Source: Pratylenchus scribneri (Eukaryota; Nematoda; Chromadorea; Rhabditida; Pratylenchidae). From it: a stretch of DNA of 64,000 bases. The stretch is taken from positions 434,001 to 498,000 of the forward strand of contig JAQSEB010000157.1 in assembly GCA_030063045.1 (NCBI GenBank), written 5' to 3'. Below, in pieces: positions 16,081-27,130 of this stretch (its first letter is position 1; each line of letters opens with the position of its first letter). The notes under the pieces were generated by a model. That model was not told where the DNA came from and ran no database searches. It was given only the letters and a program-made list of their open reading frames with translations. Position numbers and translations under genes: made by a program.

Positions 16081-17937
16081 CCCATATATGGATATAATAA
16101 ATTAAAAAATTCATAAAAAATCAATATGGATGAATTGAATAAAAATAAATTGACGTTCGCCTGTAGAATTTAATGGAGAATACGATGGAATTAAAAAAAT
16201 TCCAAAAAGTTCAAAACCTAGGCCATAAAATGTTTCATACCCCTTAAATACCCCATATATGGATATAATAAATTAAAAAATTCATAAAAAATCAATATGG
16301 ATGAATTGAATAAAAATAAATTGACGTTCGCCTGTAGAATTTGACGTAGAATATAATGGAATTAAAAAAATCCAAAAAGTTCAATAGCTAGGCCATAAAA
16401 TGTTTCAAACCCCTTAAATACCCCATATATGGATATAATATATTAAAAAATTCATAAAAAATCAATATGGATGAATTGAATAAAAATAAAATGACGTTCG
16501 CCTGTAGAATTTGATAGAGAATACGATGGAATTAGAAAAATTTCAAAAAATTCAAAACCTAGACCATAAAATGTTTCATACCCCTTAAATACCCAATATA
16601 TGGATATAATATATTTAAAAATTCATAAAACAATATGGATGAATTGAATTAAAATAAATTGACGTTCGCCTGTAGAATTTGACGTAGAATATAATGGAAT
16701 TAAAAAAATCCAAAAAGTTCAATAGCTAGGCCATAAAATGTTTCAAACCCCTTAAATACCCCATATATGGATATAATATATTAAAAAATTCATAAAAAAT
16801 CAATATGGATGAATTGAATAAAAATAAAATGACGTTCGCCTGTAGAATTTGATAGAGAATACGATGGAATTAGAAAAATTTCAAAAAATTCAAAACCTAG
16901 ACCATAAAATGTTTCATACCCCTTAAATACCCCATATATGGATATAATATATTCAAAAATTCATAAAAAATCAATATGGATGAATTGAATAAAAATAAAT
17001 TGACGTTCGCCTGTAGAATTTGACGTAGAATACGATGGAATTAAAAAAATTCCAGAAAGTTCAATAGCTAGGCCATAAAATGTTTCATACCCCTTAAATA
17101 CCCCATATATGGATATAATATATTCAAAAATTCATAAAAAATCAATATGGATGAATTGAATAAAAATAAAATGACGTTCGCCTGTAGAATTTGATAGAGA
17201 ATACGATGGAATTAGAAAAATTTCAAAAAATTCAAAACCTAGACCATAAAATGTTTCATACCCCTTAAATACCCCATATATGGATATAATATATTCAAAA
17301 ATTCATAAAAAATCAATATGGATGAATTGAATAAAAATAAATTGACGTTCGCCTGTAGAATTTGACGTAGAATACGATGGAATTAAAAAAATTCCAGAAA
17401 GTTCAATAGCTAGGCCATAAAATGTTTCATACCCCTTAAATACCCCATATATGGATATAATATATTCAAAAATTCATAAAAAATCAATATGGATGAATTG
17501 AATAAAAATAAATTGACGTTCGCCTGTAGAATTTGATAGAGAATACGATGGAATTAGAAAAATTTCAAAAAATTCAAAACCTAGACCATAAAATGTTTCA
17601 TACCCCTTAAATACCCCATATATGGATATAATATATTCAAAAATTCATAAAAAATCAATATGGATGAATTGAATAAAAATAAATTGACGTTCGCCTGTAG
17701 AATTTGATAGAGAATACGATGGAATTAGAAAAATTACAAAAAATTCAAAACCTAGACCATAAAATGTTTCATACCCCTTAAATACCCCATATATGGATAT
17801 AATATATTCAAAAATTCATAAAAAATCAATATGGATGAATTGAATAAAAATAAATTGACGTTCGCCTGTAGAATTTGACGTAGAATACGATGGAATTAAA
17901 AAAATTCCAGAAAGTTCAATAGCTAGGCCATAAAATG

Positions 17938-19959
17938 TTTCAAACCCCTTAAATACCCCATATATGGATATAATATATTCCAAAATTCATAAAAAATCAA
18001 TATGGATGAATTGAATAAAAATAAATTGACGTTCGCCTGTAGAATTTGATGGAGAATATGATGGAATTAAAAAAATTCCAAAAAGTTCAAAACTTAGACC
18101 ATAAAATGTTTCAAACCCCTTAAATACCCCATATATGGATATAATATATTCCAAAATTCATAAAAAATCAATATGGATGAATTGAATAAAAATAAATTGA
18201 CGTTCGCCTGTAGAATTTGATGGAGAATATGATGGAATTAAAAAAATTCCAGAAAGTTCAATAGCTAGGCCATAAAATGTTTCATACCCCTTAAATACCC
18301 CATATATGGATATAATATATTCAAAAATTCATAAAAAATCAATATGGATGAATTGAATAAAAATAAATTGACGTTCGCCTGTAGAATTTGATAGAGAATA
18401 CGATGGAATTAGAAAAATTACAAAAAATTCAAAACCTAGACCATAAAATGTTTCATACCCCTTAAATACCCCATATATGGATATAATATATTCAAAAATT
18501 CATAAAAAATCAATATGGATGAATTGAATAAAAATAAATTGACGTTCGCCTGTAGAATTTGACGTAGAATACGATGGAATTAAAAAAATTCCAGAAAGTT
18601 CAATAGCTAGGCCATAAAATGTTTCAAACCCCTTAAATACCCCATATATGGATATAATATATTCCAAAATTCATAAAAAATCAATATGGATGAATTGAAT
18701 AAAAATAAATTGACGTTCGCCTGTAGAATTTGATGGAGAATATGATGGAATTAAAAAAATTCCAAAAAGTTCAAAACTTAGACCATAAAATGTTTCAAAC
18801 CCCTTAAATACCCCATATATGGATATAATATATTCCAAAATTCATAAAAAATCAATATGGATGAATTGAATAAAAATAAATTGACGTTCGCCTGTAGAAT
18901 TTGATGGAGAATATGATGGAATTAAAAAAATTCCAGAAAGTTCAATAGCTAGGCCATAAAATGTTTCATACCCCTTAAATACCCCATATATGGATATAAT
19001 ATATTCAAAAATTCATAAAAAATCAATATGGATGAATTGAATAAAAATAAATTGACGTTCGCCTGTAGAATTTGATGGAGAATATGATGGAATTAAAAAA
19101 ATTCCAGAAAGTTCAATAGCTAGGCCATAAAATGTTTCATACCCCTTAAATACCCCATATATGGATATAATATATTCAAAAATTCATAAAAAATCAATAT
19201 GGATGAATTGAATAAAAATAAATTGACGTTCGCCTGTAGAATTTGATAGAGAATACGATGGAATTAGAAAAATTTCAAAAAATTCAAAACCTAGACCATA
19301 AAATGTTTCATACCCCTTAAATACCCCATATATGGATATAATATATTCAAAAATTCATAAAAAATCAATATGGATGAATTGAATAAAAATAAATTGACGT
19401 TCGCCTGTAGAATTTGATAGAGAATACGATGGAATTAGAAAAATTACAAAAAATTCAAAACCTAGACCATAAAATGTTTCATACCCCTTAAATACCCCAT
19501 ATATGGATATAATATATTCAAAAATTCATAAAAAATCAATATGGATGAATTTAATAAAAATAAATTGACATTCGCCTGTAGAATTTGATCTAGAATATGA
19601 TAGAAATAAAAAAATTCCAAAAAGTTAAAAACCTAGGCCATAAAATGTTTCAAACCCCTTAAATACCCCATATATGGATATAATATATTCCAAAATTCAT
19701 AAAAAATCAATATGGATGAATTGAATAAAAATAAATTGACGTTCGCCTGTAGAATTTGATGGAGAATATGATGGAATTAAAAAAATTCCAAAAAGTTCAA
19801 AACTTAGACCATAAAATGTTTCAAACCCCTTAAATACCCCATATATGGATATAATATATTCCAAAATTCATAAAAAATCAATATGGATGAATTGAATAAA
19901 AATAAATTGCCGTTCGCCTGTAGAATTTGATGGAGAATATGATGGAATTAAAAAAATTT
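17938..19959. repeat. 4-monomer (684-bp) higher-order repeat at the satellite edge
   Basis: The rare marker AACTTAGACCATAAAATG occurs at 18091, 18775 and 19801. The spacings are 684 (4 x 171) and 1026 (6 x 171). It is always embedded in the same neighbours with ATTCCAAAATTC and GATGGAGAATATGATGG. This block is the youngest-looking part of the array and abuts the receptor fragment. Confidence 0.75.
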
Positions 19960-19963
19960 CCTT

Positions 19964-20750
19964 TATTCACTTCGAAATTACTATATTTATTTGACCTTTA
20001 TCATTGGTATTCCATCATTTTTGTTGTATTTATCGGAATTTGTGGTGATAATCAAACATAAACAATTACATAATTCCTTCAATTTCCTTTTCGTTGTGCG
20101 CGCAACTACAGTAAACATTAAACTATTAAAATAATATAATAAATTAATTTAAACGAAAAAATGAATAAAAAATTTAATTAAAAATATTTTTATTAAAAAT
20201 ATTAATTATAATTTTTTATTTAGAATTTCCTAAAAATGTGGGGCTCGATGTTTATCTATCGTCTACCATCAATCATTGGTAGCTTTATTCTGCCATTCTA
20301 CCAGATTCTCCCTAGTAGAATATTGGCTCTCTATTTATTTTTATTGTTTTTCTGCTTTTATACTGATAATTTGTCCACTGCTGCTATTCAATTGAATCGT
20401 CTTATAGCAATCGCATTTCCACTACACTACGAGCAGGTAATTTAATTTTAATTCTAAAAATGCATAATTATTAAATATATAAACATTAAAAAATTTTAAT
20501 TGATTAATATATGAGAAATTTTATTATCTAAATAATATTTTTTATTAATTAAAAGGAATTATAAAATTATCTTACAAAATTTATTTTCTAGATTTGGCGT
20601 TATCTTTTGCCATTTTCTGTTTTAATAATTTATGGATTGCCATTGTGTTTGTCATTTTGTTTCTTCTCGGAAGAAACAAAATTAATTGTTGTTAGCAACG
20701 ATCCGTTGAATGCCAATGGGACATCATTTTCCATTAAAGGATCTTTCTCG
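19964..20750 (+). pseudogene. SRV-like serpentine chemoreceptor fragment (TM1-TM4), truncated at both ends
   Basis: Three exons join in phase 0: 19964-20110 (donor ACA|GTAAAC), 20224-20436 (acceptor TTTAG, donor CAG|GTAATT) and 20592-20750 (acceptor TTCTAG, donor TCG|GTATAC), 173 residues in all. Exon 1 gives TM1 (YIYLTFIIGIPSFLLYL). Exon 2 gives TM2-TM3 and ends in the NRLIAIAFPLHYEQ motif, the DRY-like end of TM3 in nematode receptors. Exon 3 gives IWRYLLPFSVLIIYGLPLCL (TM4) and an acidic extracellular loop. The NRL.AI.FP..Y..IW pattern fits class SRV; SRX or another SR class is possible. No ATG exists upstream: the frame meets a stop at 19949-19951, inside the satellite. No exon for TM5-TM7 is visible downstream before repeat sequence begins at about 20876. 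It is either a pseudogene or a gene broken by expansion of the satellite. Confidence 0.75.
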
Positions 20751-20875
20751 GTATACAATATACATAAATGCGTTACTCCCTTTTAATTTATGAAAAATAC
20801 TTCTACAAAAAAAAATGAATAAAAAATTTTAAGTTTTTAATATTTATAATGAATTCATTAATCCATTTAAAATCA

Positions 20876-21261
20876 GGGTTGCCAAATTTTTTTCAAAATA
20901 AAGAATATTGGACTTGAAAATAAAGATTTAGGGGTCAAAATAAAGATTTTCGATTTAAACTAAATTAAATTGATTACACTTTGTTAATTAGGTTTTTTTA
21001 TATAAATAAATAAGCAAGGGGAATCCACCAAGAATAGGATTTTACTTTTTTGAGAAGAAATTTTTACAATTTTTCTAGCCATAGGCGAAAAATGTAATTA
21101 AAAAGGCCAAAAATTAAAAAAATTAGGCATAAAAATGGCCGCGCATCGAAAAATTTAAGGCGAAAAATAGCCACGCAGCGAAATTTTTTATGATTTTTTA
21201 TAATTTCGTAAAAAAGTACACCGAAGTCAAAAAAAAGTACTAATAAGAAACGACCAAACGA
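20876..21261. repeat. AT-rich dispersed repeat with GCGCAGCGAAAA-type motifs
   Basis: Begins at CAGGGTTGCC and includes near-repeats such as AAAATAAAGAATATTGG/AAAATAAAGATTTAGG and GGCCGCGCATCGAAAAATTT / AGCCACGCAGCGAAA. The same GCGCAGCGAAAAATT motif forms a tandem array at 48880-49190 inside a hAT element, so this is probably a related transposon remnant. It separates the truncated receptor from the truncated F-box-like pseudogene. I see no matching right terminal repeat. Confidence 0.5.
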
Positions 21262-21628
21262 GCCCCAAAAAACAAACAAATTTCAATTTACAATTGTGCT
21301 GAAAACATCGATTTGAACAAATTCAATCAACAATTCCACAACTTTATTTATGTCGTTCAAACAATTAGTTTATTATGTAATTGACATGGATTTTATTGGG
21401 AAATGGTTGACTACACCAAGGGAAGATGGCAAGCCGAAAATGATTATTGCAAATGGGAATTTCAAAATTGAAAAAAAAACGAAGGAAATGCTCGAATTTC
21501 TCCGCAAACCACGCGACGATAAATATTTCCTTCTTCGATACAAAAATGACGAAGAAACACTAGATAAAATCATGGATTTAGCCAAAAAATTTGATCAAGA
21601 AGCGCAAAAAACCATTTGGATTCGCTGA
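21262..21628 (+). pseudogene. F-box-like family member A, truncated and frameshifted pseudogene
   Basis: From 21262 the frame reads APKNKQISIYNCAENIDLN, matching the middle of family exon 4 (LAPKTNKLAIY...NLSKF) in the intact copies. It hits a stop at 21382-21384. The match continues in another frame as KWLTTPREDGKPKM, then jumps over about 60 residues and the exon 4/5 intron to FKIEKKTKEMLEF and ends like the other members (TIWIR, stop 21626-21628). An ATG-led 92-codon ORF at 21350-21628 covers the second frame and could still be translated, but loss of the N-terminal half, a frameshift and an internal deletion argue for a relic. Confidence 0.75.
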
Positions 21629-22256
21629 ATATGAGATGGAAAAAATTGGAACTTAAAAAATGTCATTTTATTTCAAGAAATGAACTAAATTAGATTGTTC
21701 TAATTCATTTTCTTTTACAAAGATTTGCCATTTTTTCCCACAGTGAAACAGAATTAAATTATTGTAAAAACTAAAAATATAATTTTTCTGAATGACAAAT
21801 AAAATAAATTTTTATTTTTAGATAATTAAAATTCATGAGCCTTAAGTTAGGTAAATTATTTAACAAAGATTACAAAGAGGCCATCAAATGTGTGAATGGA
21901 TTATTATATTATAGTTATAGTATTTTGTAATTTTAGGCAAAAATTGCCCCCAAACAATAATAATAATGTACAAAGTACAAAGTTCATCTAGGATGAATCT
22001 TATAAATAATAGATTTCAAATATTTGTTTCAGGCAATTTTTCCAATATAAATAAAGTCAACATTTTTAATAAAATACTCTGGGAAATATTTCTTCGGCAA
22101 AAGAATTCCTATTTAATCATCCAACATTAATTCCCTTTTGTCTATTTTAATTGTAAATGTGAATGGAATTGTGAGCGACACAAAATTTTCAAATATTTTT
22201 CCGAGACAATTTCTCAGGCATAAAATAAAATCCGTATTCGAATTTCAATTGTGCCC
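21629..22256. other. Intergenic, no gene seen
   Basis: AT-rich sequence between pseudogene A and gene B. No exon-like frame with splice borders was found. Its last 200 bases hold the presumed promoter of gene B. Confidence 0.6.
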
Positions 22257-22263
22257 TATAAAA
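22257..22263 (+). promoter_or_regulatory. TATA-box candidate of F-box-like gene B
   Basis: TATAAAA within AATTGTGCCCTATAAAAAT, 179 bp before the ATG of gene B. The divergent minus-strand paralogue C has the same block (AATTGTGCCCTATATAAAT) 189 bp before its ATG. A second shared block, TTTAAATTRACAATAATTTG, lies directly before the ATG of B (about 22409-22428) and of E (about 31519-31538), with a close variant in C. Confidence 0.5.
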
Positions 22264-22435
22264 ATAAAATGGAATTAGAGGCAATTCATTCATTCATGAT
22301 TTACCTAAACGCCCAACTCCATCCATTATATCATAATATGTAAATTTGTCTCATTCAAAAAATATAACTCGGCAAAATTTTATTATAATTTTAGATAAAT
22401 AATTTACGTTTAAATTAACAATAATTTGTTTTTGA

Positions 22436-23887
22436 ATGGATAAAAACAAACAAAACATTGGAATGAAAGGAAATTGTACCGATGAGGAAATTAATGGAAA
22501 TGAAAATGAAAAAGCCGAACCAGAAAAGGAAGCATTGAAGGAAATGGTAAAAATTTGATTTTTATTTAAAATAATTTTAATTAATTTAATTTATTAGCCA
22601 TCTTTAATGAACAACGAAAATGCATTAGCGGAAATTGGAAATCCACAGAAGGAGAAGGCTAAAAAAAGGTTTAAAATATTCTTCAAATATAATAATAATT
22701 TTATTTTATTTAAACAGAGCTAATTTGTCGCCAAATGTTTTGGATGAAGTTTTGGCCTGGATCAAACGAACGGAATTGGCCCAATCCTCGTTGAGCACTT
22801 CTTCATATGCATTCAATCGATATTGTTGGACATATTTGCATGGTCGGAAAGTGAAACCGCGCATTGTTCGGTATTTGAGATTTTTACGTGAACGGAATGA
22901 CCAAGGAAATTGGCAGACCATTCTGAAAAAACAAATTGACGAATTTTGGTATACCTATTGTTTGATTCCAATTGCGGACATCAATCCACCCGAGTACATC
23001 AGCGGATTTGGTCGAATTAGTTTCCAGTAATATTTAGCAACAAATTTTTTCAATAATTTTAATTTTATATAGTTGTTGTATTGAAGACCGTGCTTTACAA
23101 TTTATGGAGAAAATTATTCCATTACTCAAGGATGTTACAATACGATTTATTGATATTGATGAGGACACTATGCAAAATGATTCAATTGCTCGTATGATGG
23201 AATTGTTGGCTCCAAAAACAAGCAGCATATTAGCATTTTCTGAAAATAAACTCAACGATTTGAGTAAATTCCACAAACAATTTCCTGGCTTTATTGATGG
23301 CCTACAATCAATCTATTTTTCTGTATTCACAGAAATGGTATTGGATTTATCTTTGGAATTGAAATGGTTGAATACACCAAGGAAAGATGGAAAACAGAAA
23401 ATGCTCGCAATTTATACTGAAGTTCCCCTTTCTCATATTGTCAAAATGGGATTTTTCATTGATTGTGTCAAGGAGGTATGGGTAAATTTAATGATTATTC
23501 TTAAATTTTCTTTTTGAACGATGCAAATTTAGCATTAAAAGATTTACTATATTTATTGCATTTATAAATTAAAATGCATTTAATTTTTGCATTCTTATTT
23601 TTAAGGAATTTCTCCATTCCACTGAACCAGCCAAATTTATGATTTATATTTTGAACAATTTGGTTCATGAAGAGCCTATTGAAGTATTTGAGAATATCAA
23701 AATTGAGAATAAAACAACTGGAGAAATTCTCGAATTGAAATGCGTGAAAGATGGGGAAAAATATTTCCTTATTCTACACAAAAATGACGACGAAATACCT
23801 ACAAAAATTGAAGATTTGGAGAAACAATTTGAACGAGAAACAGAAACAATCATTTGGATTAAAGACGATTGGAAAGACATGCAATAA
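22436..23887 (+). CDS. F-box-like family protein, member B (five exons, 391 aa)
   Basis: Exons are 22436-22546, 22598-22668, 22718-23026, 23073-23475 and 23606-23887. Every intron is GT-AG and the phases are 0, 2, 2, 0. The product starts with a charged, low-complexity leader (MDKNKQNIGMKGN, exons 1-2). An F-box-like stretch follows, VLDEVLAWIKRTELAQSSLS with a conserved YLHG. Then come IPIADINPPEYISGF, a helical middle (RALQFMEKII, LLAPKT, PGFIDG.QSI, TPRKDGKQKM) and a C-terminal module (NKTTGEILEL, WIKDDW). The layout is the one I recall for large F-box-like families of cyst nematodes (F-box, IP.....P...I.F, WL.TPR.DG.PK, N.TGE.L.L). If so, it would be a substrate receptor of SCF ubiquitin ligases, but this is from memory. 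No signal peptide. The ATG is shared in position by all members. Confidence 0.75.
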
Positions 23888-24014
23888 AGTAAGAAAATAT
23901 TTTATCAGAATTGTACGAATGTTTTATGCCCTAAAAATGGAGCAAAATTATTTTTAGGGATTTTCAAACAAATTCCCTTATCCCAAAAAGTCCAAATAAC
24001 TTTCCATACTCTTA

Positions 24015-25189
24015 CCCTGGAATCACAATGGAGCTTTTTCCCGCCGCGGGTTGTAAAAAGTGTATTCACAGTGAAGCGGGAAAAATGGAGCGGGAAAACG
24101 CTCAGCGGGAAAACGCAACCCGCCAGCGGGTTTTGGTTGTGAACAGTCTCCAGCGGGTTCCCGCCGCGGGAAAACGCGGTGGGAAAACGCAACACGCTCT
24201 GCGGGTTTTTGGTTGTGAACACCTCAGCGGGTAAATCAGAGCGGGAAAACGCTCAGCGGGTTCCCGCAATCGACAAAAATCGCCCACCTGTTCACAGTGA
24301 AGCGTTTTCCCGCGGCGTTTTCCCGCTGCGGGAAAACGCAGCCGAATCAAATTATTTGATTTTACCCGCAACCCGCCGAGCGGGTTCCCCCAAAAAATAC
24401 TAGGGTTGACTTTTTTAAAAATATTTTAAAAATATTTAAAAATTTTTGAACATTTTCAAATCGATTCTACCCTATGTAAAAACTCTGCTCTTTTCAATGA
24501 TATAAAAATTAATTTATTTGGATAAGGAAAAAATTATTTATGAAGATGAAAAGTGTAAATCATATAAATTTTCCCGAATTTTTGTATTTTTTAAAAAATT
24601 TATTATATGAATAAAAAGAGGCCATTTTTCTGCATCGAATAACTATTTTTTTATTTATTTCAATTAAATTTTAGAATTTTTTTATGGAACATTGTCCCGA
24701 AACCTAATATATTCCATAAATAATTTCATTTACGTTGTAAAAATTTGATTTCTCTATCATTGGAAAGAGGAAATTTTTCTGTATCAGAAATGGGTTTATT
24801 AAAATTTTTCTTAAAATTTTTAAAATTTTCAAATTTCTTTCATTGAAAGAACCTTCAAAAGGACCATTCATTCATTATTTTCCCGCAAACGCTCAGCAAG
24901 CGATTTTCCATTGTGAATACCAAAAACTGGAACGCTCAGCGTGTAACGCCGAGTTTCCATTGTGAACAGAACGGGTTTAGCGGGAAAACGCGGCGATTTT
25001 TTTTTCCCTCCGCGGGTTAAAAATCTGTGTTGCATTGTGAACAGCTTCACCTCTAGCGGGAAAACGCGGCGTTTTTTTTTTCCCCTCTGCGGGTTAAAAT
25101 TCGGTGTTGCATTGTGAACAGAGCGGGTTTTGCGGGAACCCGCCGAGCGTTTTCCCGCCGCGTTTTCCCGCTACATTGTGATTCCAGGG
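24015..25189. mobile_element. GC-rich non-autonomous DNA transposon, TTA target duplication (PIF/Harbinger-like?)
   Basis: Left end CCCTGGAATCACAATGGAGC and right end (read inward) CCCTGGAATCACAATGTAGC match at 19 of 20 bases. TTA flanks both ends (24012-24014 and 25190-25192). Two GC-rich arms (about 24040-24400 and 24880-25180) are built from many direct and inverted copies of AGCGGGAAAACGC / GCGTTTTCCCGCT around an AT-rich core. Open frames in the arms are composition artefacts; no transposase is visible. A 3-bp TTA duplication suggests PIF/Harbinger, which is family-level inference. Confidence 0.75.
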
Positions 25190-25192
25190 TTA

Positions 25193-26199
25193 ATTCACTT
25201 TTTTAATACTCAATCACATTTATATATTTCCCCAATTTATGTTTTGCAACTTTTATTTTAATGTTAACAATTTGTAATCCATTTTTTATTACAACAGGAC
25301 CACATTTATAAACTAATCTTTTTTTCTAAATCAGTTCTGGTTGGGCTCGAAGAATAGTTTCTGATTTTCTAAACTTTTCTTATCCAGCGGCAGTAATCAT
25401 ATTCCAATAATTTCCGTAATTTTGTTTTTATTCCATTTTTATTGTTAGCATTTATAAATCCCACTTTTTGAAACAAAAGAATCGTATTTTATTTTATCCG
25501 CTTTTTTCATTAGGCAATTAATAACCTTACTCCCCCCCCTCTTATATAACATGATTTGGCATTTTATTTTGATTTGTATTTTACAATTTTTTCGAACATT
25601 TCTTAATTAAATTTTGGAAATAAATAATTGAAATAAAATGTAATATTCCGACTGGGATGGATAAAAATTGAAACATAACGATCTGAATTAATAATTCAAT
25701 TTTAAATTCCATTGATTCTCCAGAAAATATTTTTGAATTTTCTGAAGTATTTACTATTAAAAAATGGGATTCGCTACTTCAATTTAAGTCTACTTTGAAT
25801 CATTCCTTAAAGAAAAAATATTGATGTTATTTTCATAAATAAATTTCTAATGAATACAAACTATTTTGTATTTGCCTTTACCAATAATAGTCCTAGCCCA
25901 TTTTTATTTGTTTAAAATTTTTATTTGCAAATCAAATAAGCGAGCATTTAAAATTTGAAAGATGCTAACGAAATTTCTTTTTCCTTTTGATGTTCTTCCT
26001 TCCAGTTCCAGCAATAAAAAAGTGATTCACACAATTTTTTATACATTTGGTATACAATTTATTGCATTTTCGTCTAATAAAAAAGAATTCGAAATAAGTC
26101 AAAAGAAGTGGACAACTATTCTACTTTTCCATCTCATGATTCATTGGTTATCTCTTTTGTATTTTTTGAATGGGAATGGGATTGAATGAAAGCAAAATA
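25193..26199. other. Duplicated 3' flank of gene B, no gene
   Basis: AT-rich. Stretches such as GATTTGTATTTTACAATTTT and GGAAATAAATAATTGAA (about 25560-25640) recur downstream of gene E (about 33480-33550). The 3' flank was therefore copied with the gene. No supported exon was found. Confidence 0.6.
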
Positions 26200-27128
26200 T
26201 ACAGGATGCGGCAAAAGTTCCCGGACACGATTTTTTCATTATAAAAATTTTTTGGATGAATAAAATTTTTTTCGTTTTTGGTATAATAATAAATTATTAT
26301 GCCCTTTATTGGAATTATTAAAAGATTTGGGAATTTGAAGACTCTCCTTTGGGAGGCGGACTTGAATACATGTCCTCCTCAAGGTTGAAATTGCCGCTCA
26401 TTTTTAGGAGCATTTTAATTTTTTTCCTATTTTAAATTGCAAATTAAAAACTTTTAACTTTATTTTCTAATAGCTTAAACACAGGGCTAATTAATATAAA
26501 AAAAATAAAAATATTAAAAATTAAACAAATTAGCCTAGACGAACTTTTTGATACGAAAATGCAAAAATCGATGACTTGAAAAACCAAAATTTTCTAATTC
26601 TGAATTTCCTTGACCATTTGAAATTTTTTTGCTTAAATAATTACTCTTCTATCAATTTTTATGAAAAAAGCAAATTTTGAGAACAGCCACCCCATTTTAA
26701 GACCATTTTTGAGGGGCATTTTTAGGCCGATTTTTGGGTTTCCTCCAGTCCGCACGATTTTTTCAATATTTTTCATGCCACTTTTTTATAATATGAGTGG
26801 GGAGTTCAAGATTTTTAGCAATTTATGAAGCCAAGATTTGGATTTATTAATCCTGAGTGTAAATTTGATAAATTTTTATTTTCCCATTCTTGAGTTATGC
26901 CCTAAAGAATTTTTCATCAAAAAAGGGATTTTCAGGATCAAAATGAATGGACCTTTTTTTTAAAAAAATTATAAAATAATTTAGTTAATTATTAACATGC
27001 CTATCATAGTTGATATAAGGGTAAAAAAGATTGGAGAATTTGATTTTAAAAAAAATTTTAAAATCTTGAATGTAAAAAGATAAAATTTCATATTAAAATC
27101 TGTCCGGGAACTTTTGCCGCACCCTGTA
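26200..27128. mobile_element. Non-autonomous Tc1/mariner-like element (929 bp)
   Basis: The ends are inverted repeats. The left end reads TACAGGATGCGGCAAAAGTT and then CCCGGACA. The right end, read inward, is TACAGGGTGCGGCAAAAGTT followed by CCCGGACA. TA flanks both ends (26198-26199 and 27129-27130). The interior is AT-rich with no open transposase frame. The TA duplication and the ACAGGGTG-type terminus fit Tc1/mariner MITEs. Confidence 0.8.
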
Positions 27129-27130
27129 TA

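Larger units (their letters stand above)
1..19959. repeat. 171-bp satellite DNA array, about 117 monomers
   Basis: Head-to-tail monomers start (TTCATACC motif) at 2, 172/173, 343 and so on, a period of 171 bp, and run without interruption until 19959, where the repeat stops inside a monomer. Each monomer carries the landmarks CCATATATGG, GGATATAATA, TTGACGTTCGCCTGTAGAA and CTAG(G/A)CCATAAAATG. At least five subfamilies are visible, differing at the GACGTAGAATA / GATAGAGAATA / AATGGAGAATA segment, at CAGAAAGTTCAATAG versus CAAAAAATTCAAAAC, and at ACCCC versus ACCCAATATAT. Some monomers (near 906, 1247, 15262 and 16628) are shorter by a few bases at CATAAAACAATATGG. Because 171 is a multiple of three, 81-codon frames recur on the minus strand; these are by-products of the repeat and not genes. 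The array also runs off the left edge. Confidence 0.98.

Noticed and set aside
1..19959. CENP-B box in the satellite monomer
   Set aside because: TTCGCCTG is present, but the required downstream A..CGGG part of the box is absent, so the motif does not match.
23905..24403. Several overlapping ORFs on both strands
   Set aside because: They lie in the GC-rich arms of the TTA-flanked transposon, where stop codons are rare by composition.
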